From Paenibacillus cymbidii (GTDB lineage Bacteria; Bacillota; Bacilli; Paenibacillales; NBRC-103111), in contig NZ_SHLX01000026.1 of NCBI RefSeq assembly GCF_004764705.1, positions 62,001 through 126,000 of the forward strand: a stretch of 64,000 nucleotides of DNA. The letters are read 5' to 3'. Shown here one piece after another: positions 58,725-64,000 of the stretch (its first letter is position 1; every line of letters starts with the position of its first letter). The notes beneath the pieces were generated by a model that worked only from the letters and a program-made list of their open reading frames with translations, did not search any database and was not told the origin of the DNA. The position numbers were made by a program, and so were the translations under genes.

Positions 58725-58737
58725 TAACCATTGGTTA
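58725..58737. promoter_or_regulatory. fourth TAACCnnnGGTTA operator-like palindrome
   Basis: TAACCATTGGTTA matches the tetR operators at 51.4 kb and lies about 110 bp upstream of the DUF1992 gene, just after the second permease gene. Confidence 0.6.
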
Positions 58738-58846
58738 GTAAAATGTGGTTGTGCCGAATCTGTCACCGACGGCCGCACGCGACGAAGCCGGAGAATGCTA
58801 CAATAAGAGCGAGTATCCGAAAACGGCTTCGAAGGGAGAAATTCCG

Positions 58847-59215
58847 ATGAGCGTATGGGATTCGATCGTCGAGGAACGCATTCGCGAAGCGACGGCGCGC
58901 GGAGAGTTCGACAACTTGCCGGGCAAAGGCAAACCGCTGCCGCCGGACGATTGCGCCGGCGTGCCGGAAGATTTGCGCCTCTCGTTCAAGATCATGAAAA
59001 ATTCCGGCATGCTGCCGGAGGAGATGCAGTTGAACAAGGAGATCGTCACGCTGGAATCGCTGCTGCGCGAGTGCTTGACCGGCGACGCCGGCAATCTGCG
59101 GCGCGAGCTGAACGACAAGAAGCTGCGCTACCGGCTGCTGATGGAGCAGCGCGGCTTCTACGAAAGCGCGGCATATCCGGACTACGAAACGAAACTGCTG
59201 GACAAACTGACGTAA
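58847..59215 (+). CDS. DUF1992 (DnaJ-homologue C28-like) protein
   Basis: 122 residues; ATG at 58847 with GAAGGGAGAAA upstream. The conserved domain is clear: WDSIVEERIREATARGEFDN, LPGKGKPLPPDD, EDLRLSFKIMKNSGMLPEEM and LNDKKLRYRLLMEQRGFYES. Function unknown. Possibly under the TetR protein at 50.8 kb, given the upstream palindrome. Confidence 0.9.
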   Translation: MSVWDSIVEERIREATARGEFDNLPGKGKPLPPDDCAGVPEDLRLSFKIMKNSGMLPEEMQLNKEIVTLESLLRECLTGDAGNLRRELNDKKLRYRLLMEQRGFYESAAYPDYETKLLDKLT

Positions 59216-59225
59216 CAAGGCAGTA

Positions 59226-60011
59226 TTAAACTACTCGGCTTCTTTCCTTCAGCAGCACCGAAGGCGGGAAGCCGTGTATTTTTTTGAACACCCGGTTGAA
59301 ATAGGCCTGATCGCAAAACCCCACATATTCGGCCGCCTGGCCGATGCTGACGTCGGCGTGCAGCAGCAGGTCGCGCGCCGCGGACAGCTTTACCTGATGA
59401 ATGTAATGTTTGACCGTGTTCCCCGTCAGCTGCCGGAACAGCGCCGAAAGGTAATTGGGCGAGCAGCCGGCAAGCTTCGCCAGCTCGTCCACCCGGATCG
59501 GATCGCGATAGCGGGCCAAAATGTAGGCCTGCGCCCCGGCGACGATGCTCGATTTGGGCGCCTTGTGGCGCTCAAGGTCCAGCTCGCGGCTCATATGGCC
59601 CAGCAGCTCGGCGACAATCGCCGCGCAGATCGGCTCGCAATACGGCAGCTTGCCCATCCACTGTTGGACCAGCAAGGCGAAGCGCTGCTTCATGTATTCG
59701 AATTGGCTCGTGCGAAGCTGGCGCGGCCGCTGCCCGGCGAGCAGCGGGTAAACGGTTTCGGCCGATGCGGGAGCGGCAAACGTAACCCAATATTTCTGAT
59801 GGTAGTTTTCCCCGTCATGGAACGCCTCGCGCAAGCAGCCCGTCGGAATGAACAGCAAATCCCCCTTGCGCAGCTTGAACAGCGCGCCGTCGATCCGGTA
59901 GTTGGTTTGGCCGGAGACGATAAAAGCCACCGCGCAAGTTGTCGTCAAGGACAGCTGCTTCTGCCAGCGCGGATCGCGATCGTCGAAGCCCGCCGCATAC
60001 AAGTCGATCAT
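59226..60011 (-). CDS. AraC family transcriptional regulator
   Basis: 261 residues; ATG after GGGAGGGCTC. N-terminal cupin-like sensor (LRKGDLLFIPTGCLREAFHD) and C-terminal HTH pair (VDELAKLAGCSPNYLSALFR; GQAAEYVGFCDQAYFNRVFK). Divergent from the FAD oxidoreductase gene (162-bp gap), which it likely regulates. Confidence 0.92.
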   Translation of the reverse strand: MIDLYAAGFDDRDPRWQKQLSLTTTCAVAFIVSGQTNYRIDGALFKLRKGDLLFIPTGCLREAFHDGENYHQKYWVTFAAPASAETVYPLLAGQRPRQLRTSQFEYMKQRFALLVQQWMGKLPYCEPICAAIVAELLGHMSRELDLERHKAPKSSIVAGAQAYILARYRDPIRVDELAKLAGCSPNYLSALFRQLTGNTVKHYIHQVKLSAARDLLLHADVSIGQAAEYVGFCDQAYFNRVFKKIHGFPPSVLLKERSRVV

Positions 60012-60173
60012 CCGAGCCCTCCCTTTCCCTGTCGAACTTTAGTATAGTGTAGATTCATACAAAACGGAATAGATTCGTTAATCGTCAAAATAAAGATCCC
60101 GCCGTTACAATGAAGAAGAACCAGCGCAACTTGTCATGGAGATTTGTACAATCGGGAAAGGGATGAACGGCGC

Positions 60174-61655
60174 ATGATTTACGATTTGGTCATCTACGGC
60201 GGCACTTCCTCCGGACTTGCCGCCGCCGTGCAGGCGAAACGAATGGGACTTTCCGCGATCGTGATCGAACCGGGCGATCATTTGGGCGGGCTTAGCAGCG
60301 GCGGACTCGGGGACACCGACTTCGGCGACAAAGGCGCGATCGGCGGGCTGGCGCTCGATTTTTACCGGCGGCTCGGCAAGAAGTACGGCAAGGAGGAAGC
60401 GGTCTGGCTGTTCGAGCCGAAGCAAGCCTCTGCCGTTTTCGCCGACTGGATAGCGGAATATGACCTCTGCGTGTTATGCCGCGAGCGGCTCGACCTGGAA
60501 GGCGGCGTCGCCACAGCGAACGGCCGCATCGCCAGCATCCGCATGGAGTCGGGGACCACGTTCGCAGGCCGCATGTTTATGGACGCGACTTACGAAGGCG
60601 ACCTGATGAAGCTTGCCGGCGTCGCTTATACGACCGGGCGGGAAGCGAACCGCATTTACGGGGAAACCTATAACGGCATCCAAACGGAAAATGCGACAAA
60701 AAACCAGCTTCCCTACGGCATCGATCCGTATTGGGTCAAAGGCGATCCTGCGAGCGGCCTGCTGCCGGGAGTCAATGCAGATGCCGGCGGCGAAGACGGC
60801 GAAGCCGACCATCGCATTCAGGCGTATTGTTATCGCATGTGCCTGACCGACGATCCGGACAACCGCGTCATGGTCGACAAGCCTGCCGGCTACGACGAAA
60901 GCGAGTACGAGTTGTTGTTCCGCTCCGCCGAGCAGGGACAAACGGTATTCTTCAAGCTGAATGGCGTACCGAACCGGAAGACGGACTCCAATAACGACTG
61001 CGGCTTCTCCACCGATTTCATCGGCCGCAATTACGGTTATCCGGAAGGCGGTTATGCCGAGCGGGAGCAAATGGCCGCGGCGCACCAAACGTATCAGTTG
61101 GGGCTCGTCTGGACGCTGCAGCACCATCCCCGCGTCCCGGCAGCCATTCGTGCGTTTTACAAGGAGTGGGGGCTGCCGCGGGACGAATTCGCCGCAACCG
61201 GCCACTGGACGCCGCAGTTGTACGTCCGCGAATCGCGGCGGATGGTCGCCGATGTCGTGATGAACGAGCACCATATTTTTCTGCGTACGCCAGTCGAAGA
61301 TCCGGTCGGCCGCGGCTCGTACAGCATGGATTCGCACAACACGCAGCGGCATGTAAGCAAGGATGGCTTCGTCGTCAACGAAGGCGACGTGCAAATCAGG
61401 CTGGACGCGCCGTATCCGATCAGCTACCGGTCAATCGTGCCGAAGGAAGCCGAATGCGCCAACTTGTTCGTGCCCGTTTGCCTGTCCGCCTCGCACATCG
61501 CTTACGGGTCGATCCGCATGGAGCCCGTTTTTATGGTGCTTGGGCAATCGGCGGCGACGGCGGCGGCTTTGGCGCTAGCCGCGGACTGCAGCGTGCAGCG
61601 GGTCGATTACGCCGCACTGCGCGAGCGGCTGCTGGCGGACGGGCAAGCGCTTTGA
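60174..61655 (+). CDS. FAD-dependent oxidoreductase (xanthan lyase-associated type)
   Basis: 493 residues; ATG at 60174. The dinucleotide fold starts MIYDLVIYGGTSSGLAAAVQ (GGTSSG instead of GxGxxG, as usual in this family), followed by IVIEPGDHLGGLSSGGLGDT. A second FAD contact lies in FMDATYEGDLMKLAGVAYTT, and the C-terminal FAD region is CLSASHIAYGSIRMEPVFMV. Family PF12831, found beside polysaccharide utilisation genes in Paenibacillaceae; substrate unknown. No signal peptide. Confidence 0.92.
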   Translation: MIYDLVIYGGTSSGLAAAVQAKRMGLSAIVIEPGDHLGGLSSGGLGDTDFGDKGAIGGLALDFYRRLGKKYGKEEAVWLFEPKQASAVFADWIAEYDLCVLCRERLDLEGGVATANGRIASIRMESGTTFAGRMFMDATYEGDLMKLAGVAYTTGREANRIYGETYNGIQTENATKNQLPYGIDPYWVKGDPASGLLPGVNADAGGEDGEADHRIQAYCYRMCLTDDPDNRVMVDKPAGYDESEYELLFRSAEQGQTVFFKLNGVPNRKTDSNNDCGFSTDFIGRNYGYPEGGYAEREQMAAAHQTYQLGLVWTLQHHPRVPAAIRAFYKEWGLPRDEFAATGHWTPQLYVRESRRMVADVVMNEHHIFLRTPVEDPVGRGSYSMDSHNTQRHVSKDGFVVNEGDVQIRLDAPYPISYRSIVPKEAECANLFVPVCLSASHIAYGSIRMEPVFMVLGQSAATAAALALAADCSVQRVDYAALRERLLADGQAL

Positions 61656-61728
61656 CACGCCCCGCCGCGAATGGTGAGAAAAACCGTCAGGAAGAGTCAG
61701 AGAGAGCCATCCGCCAGCTACCCCGTTG

Positions 61729-61928
61729 CCAAATAGGCCCTATCTTCTTGCCTATTTCGCCAAAAACGGCCCGTCCACACGAAATAGCCAGTGATTTCAC
61801 TGGCTATTTCGCTGGAAGTGCCGATTTGAAGGCGATCTGGAGCAAATAACCAGTGTTTTCACTGGCTATTGCATGCGGGCCGGGCGATATCGGGCAAATA
61901 GGCCATTTTTCATGGGCTATTTTGGTTG
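61729..61928. repeat. four-hairpin cassette, copy VI
   Basis: Hairpins start at 61729, 61779, 61843 and 61894 (offsets 50, 64, 51 bp). Both hairpins and spacers closely match copy III, over 43 kb away (shared GCCGATTTGAAGGCGATCT, and the end CATGGGCTATTTTGGTTG). Confidence 0.88.
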
Positions 61929-62010
61929 CCGAGCAAGAAATCGGGCCACTCAGGGCGGCTCACCAGAATATGCTTCTTGCAGCACCCGAAACTTATCAAT
62001 TCTTATCTAT

Positions 62011-62049
62011 CAAAAAAGACCGCCGGAGCTTGCAACTCCCGGCAGTCTT
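62011..62049 (-). terminator. terminator of the stalk/Gmad2 gene
   Basis: On the minus strand AAGACTGCCGGGAG, 7-nt loop, CTCCGGCGGTCTT, then TTTTG, about 35 bp after the stop. Confidence 0.82.
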
Positions 62050-62067
62050 GCGCATTCGCGGCGATTG

Positions 62068-62082
62068 GTTTCAGACACGCCC
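62068..62082. repeat. solo end of the MITE-like element
   Basis: GTTTCAGACACGCCC equals the right terminal repeat at 48986-49000 apart from one T. No partner end was found within a few hundred bases. It includes the first base of the stop codon of the adjacent gene. Confidence 0.6.
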
Positions 62083-62675
62083 TAAGAATGGAACTGCTCC
62101 AGCGGCACCTGGAACAAATTGACGATGCTGCCGTCTTTGGCGCTGTATTCGAATAACTCGATCGTCAGTGTGCCGTTAACGGGGAGCTCGTTCTGCGGAA
62201 TGTAAACGTTCAGCGTGAACGGCGACCAGGCCGGCGCCCCTTCCTTCACTTGTTCGTTCTTCTTCAGCAAATAGTTATGGCCGTCCGAAATGGCGTAGCT
62301 CATCACCGCTTCGAACACGCGCGCTTCCCCGGTGACGGTATAATTCCCGCCGGTGCCGATCACCTTTACGTTGCGATATGCATTGTTGCCCGCCGCCTGC
62401 CCGCTGCCGTAAACGATTTCCGCCCGCTTCTGCGCTTCGTTCCAGTTGACCGACGCACCGAGCATGTCGCCGACCGCCCGCATCGGAATATACGTATTGC
62501 CGTCGTAATTGAGCACCGGCAGCTCGGTGCTCTGGTATTGCGCGTTATTGACCATAACCGGATAAGTAATGTCGACAAGCGTGTATTGTTTGATTGTGGC
62601 AGCCAAAGAAGGCACCGAAACCATCAGCAGCACTCCTGCGAGCAACCCGATCGCAAAGCCTTTGAACGTTTTCAT
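62082..62675 (-). CDS. secreted stalk-domain (Cu amine oxidase N) plus Gmad2 protein
   Basis: 197 residues; ATG at 62675. Signal peptide ends near PSLAA (about 25). A copper amine oxidase N-like stalk domain follows (about 30-95: VMVNNAQYQSTELPVLNYDG, NTYIPMRAVGDMLGASVNWN). Residues 105-197 resemble Gmad2, an Ig-like domain of spore and germination proteins (YTVTGEARVFEAVMSYAISD, LFEYSAKDGSIVNLFQVPLE). Probably a cell-surface protein; both domains are common in Paenibacillus. Confidence 0.87.
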   Translation of the reverse strand: MKTFKGFAIGLLAGVLLMVSVPSLAATIKQYTLVDITYPVMVNNAQYQSTELPVLNYDGNTYIPMRAVGDMLGASVNWNEAQKRAEIVYGSGQAAGNNAYRNVKVIGTGGNYTVTGEARVFEAVMSYAISDGHNYLLKKNEQVKEGAPAWSPFTLNVYIPQNELPVNGTLTIELFEYSAKDGSIVNLFQVPLEQFHS

Positions 62676-62878
62676 CCTCTTCTTGCCCCTTCCAAAATGA
62701 GTTGTAACAGGCGACACGGTTCGACCCGTTGCCTCCCCTATTATAACGCATTTGGTCCCATCATTGTTGCACGTGTTTGCAAAGCGGGCGCGCCAAAAGA
62801 AAAAACCTCGCCCCCGAGGTTCTCCGTCTGCACATATGACATTTGCCCAACGTTCTGCCGGCTGGAGGCCCTCCGGCC

Positions 62879-63061
62879 TCAGCCGCGCCGGTTCGCCTTC
62901 CGCAGTTGTTTTCGACCCGACCAGCACATGCAACCGATTGCAAGCGCCATCAAACCCGCCCCGTCCAGCGCCGATATTTGTCCGTCATGGGCGAGCATCA
63001 GCGCGGCAGCCAGCAGCAGCCAACAATTCACATAGATGTATTCGTAAAGCAGTCGCGGCAT
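62879..63061 (-). CDS. 60-residue membrane protein
   Basis: ATG at 63061 with AAGGGGTGTG upstream. Two TM helices (about 9-20 and 30-44: YVNCWLLLAAALMLA, GLMALAIGCMCW) and a basic C-terminus SGRKQLRKANRRG. Family not recognised. The small size leaves some doubt. Confidence 0.5.
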   Translation of the reverse strand: MPRLLYEYIYVNCWLLLAAALMLAHDGQISALDGAGLMALAIGCMCWSGRKQLRKANRRG

Positions 63062-63187
63062 CCCGTCACACCCCTTCGACCTTATCATATGCCTAAATCG
63101 CCGATAAGGGAACGAGTCGATTCGCTGCGGAATGGGATTGTAATCAAAACGTAACAAGCCGTTCATCTTTTTTTCATGTTCGTCTCC

Positions 63188-63264
63188 TATACTAATAAGT
63201 GACCCCCCTTTTTTAATATAGCACTACGTGGACCTGCGGCCCGTTGCCAGCAGGTCATTTTTTT
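63188..63264 (+). ncRNA. candidate small RNA with intrinsic terminator
   Basis: TATACT (63188-63193) could be a -10 box. About 40 bp later GACCTGC (63231-63237) pairs with GCAGGTC (63250-63256), followed by ATTTTTTT. No gene lies between. Either a short transcript of about 65 nt or a stray terminator facing the minus-strand gene; the -35 is poor. Confidence 0.35.
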
Positions 63265-63274
63265 GCGCTTCCCC

Positions 63275-64000
63275 TTATTTGGCGATGCGCTGGACGCCGC
63301 GGAACAAGGTGGCTACATACAGCATCCCTTCGTATTCGTCGACATCCGTCACCGGGCAGTCCAGCCGGTAGGCGACCATCCGGACGCCTCCCCCGAAGGA
63401 AACGAGCCGATACAGTCCTTTGTCGGTACAGACATAAACGCGGTCCGCGCTTTGTACGACGCGGTATACAAACATGCGCCCGAACCGATAGCCGTCGTAT
63501 CCGCCCTGCTTGTTGCCGACAACAAGCTTCCCGGCGGCGCTTGCGCCGATGACATGACCGCGGTAAATCGCCAGACTTGTAACGCCGGCTTCAAGCGCAA
63601 CGTCCGTCCAGGCCGACATGTAACGATCGTAGACGGCAATGCCTTTGTCATGGCCGACGATCACATACTGCGGCGCCACCATCGCGTCGTACACGATCGA
63701 ATCCGTCCCCGAAAGCTGCGACCAGCCGTGTCCCGAATAGCTCCATAACCCGTAAGAAGTTGCGGCAAGCTGCATCCCGCCGGCCGAGGTGATCTGATAG
63801 CAAGGTACCGTCAACGAATGATCCAGCCAACCGTCCCCGTCAAGCTCGAACAACCCGCTGTCCGTGCAGGCATAAATCGAAGGGCCGCACAGCTGTAACC
63901 GGTTGATCGTCGCTTTCGGCGGCAAACCGTCGTTCAGCTTCTGCCACCCCCGTTCGGGGCAGATGCGATAGACGCCCTGGCCGAGCGATACCGCCAGCAC
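63275..64000 (-). CDS. repeat-rich, beta-propeller-like protein, N-terminus beyond right edge
   Basis: At least 241 residues; a GTG at 64000 could be internal. Repeats of about 40 residues carry a VYVCTDKGLYRL / IYACTDSGLFEL / QLAATSYGLWSY pattern, typical of propeller blades of the ligand-sensor or sialidase kind. No catalytic residues recognised. Ends VATLFRGVQRIAK. Confidence 0.65.
   Translation of the reverse strand: MLAVSLGQGVYRICPERGWQKLNDGLPPKATINRLQLCGPSIYACTDSGLFELDGDGWLDHSLTVPCYQITSAGGMQLAATSYGLWSYSGHGWSQLSGTDSIVYDAMVAPQYVIVGHDKGIAVYDRYMSAWTDVALEAGVTSLAIYRGHVIGASAAGKLVVGNKQGGYDGYRFGRMFVYRVVQSADRVYVCTDKGLYRLVSFGGGVRMVAYRLDCPVTDVDEYEGMLYVATLFRGVQRIAK

Larger units (their letters stand above)
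61656..62081. other. 426-bp convergent gap
   Basis: Contains cassette VI, a terminator for the minus-strand gene (62011-62049) and the solo MITE end (62068-62082). No gene seen. Confidence 0.7.

Overview
The window reads as chromosomal DNA of a spore-forming, GC-rich Firmicute of the Paenibacillaceae (Paenibacillus/Cohnella type). Reasons: strong AGGAGG-type ribosome sites with ATG/GTG/TTG starts, an alpha/beta-type small acid-soluble spore protein, a YyaC-like spore protein, a SleB/CwlJ-type cortex hydrolase, and two lpl/ytc-type sugar importers, each with its own YesM/YesN-like two-component system. No rRNA, tRNA, CRISPR or prophage is visible.

Layout. 1-11.4 kb (minus strand): a large secreted fibronectin III/discoidin protein cut by the left edge, then a carbohydrate ABC importer (two permeases, a lipoprotein solute-binding protein) and its response regulator and sensor kinase; the genes are transcribed kinase to FN3 protein. 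12.3-17.3 kb: a nuclease-like winged-helix protein, a VOC protein, the NAD(P)HX repair enzyme, and an HD-GYP protein with a damaged HD motif. 17.3-22 kb: an AT-rich stretch with a broken SMI1/KNR4 gene, a 56-residue orphan and a ComP/ComA-like pair. 22-31.5 kb: TetR/MMPL exporter pair, DUF2071 protein, a small Cys-rich protein, YyaC plus a DHODH-like/membrane fusion, and a phosphoesterase. 31.6-39.6 kb: ParM-like actin, DUF2920 hydrolase, M23 peptidase plus bactofilin, SASP, DMT transporter, AraC regulator plus ADP-ribosylglycohydrolase. 40.7-48.7 kb: transglutaminase/alpha-E/ATP-grasp operon, chemoreceptor, small stress proteins, SleB, SPFH/NfeD pair. 49-58.7 kb: LLM oxidoreductase, TetR plus MBL-fold hydrolase, and a second kinase-regulator-binding protein-permease-permease operon on the plus strand, parallel to the first. 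58.8-64 kb: DUF1992 protein, AraC regulator, FAD oxidoreductase, stalk/Gmad2 protein, small membrane protein, and a repeat-rich protein cut by the right edge.

The most striking non-coding structure is a family of intergenic cassettes of about 200 bp. Each has four palindromic hairpins spaced about 52, 63 and 52 bp apart (close to 5, 6 and 5 helical turns). Six complete copies and one solo hairpin lie in 64 kb, mostly at gene 3' ends. A separate array of GCGCATG palindromes with a 52-bp period lies at 15.7-15.9 kb. A second notable signal is a 24-bp block at a fixed 11-bp distance from a -10-like box. It occurs before the sensor kinase, the binding protein and the FN3 protein of the first importer locus, and suggests one regulon. 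Palindromic TetR operators (TAACCnnnGGTTA) occur three times beside a tetR gene and once more 7 kb away.
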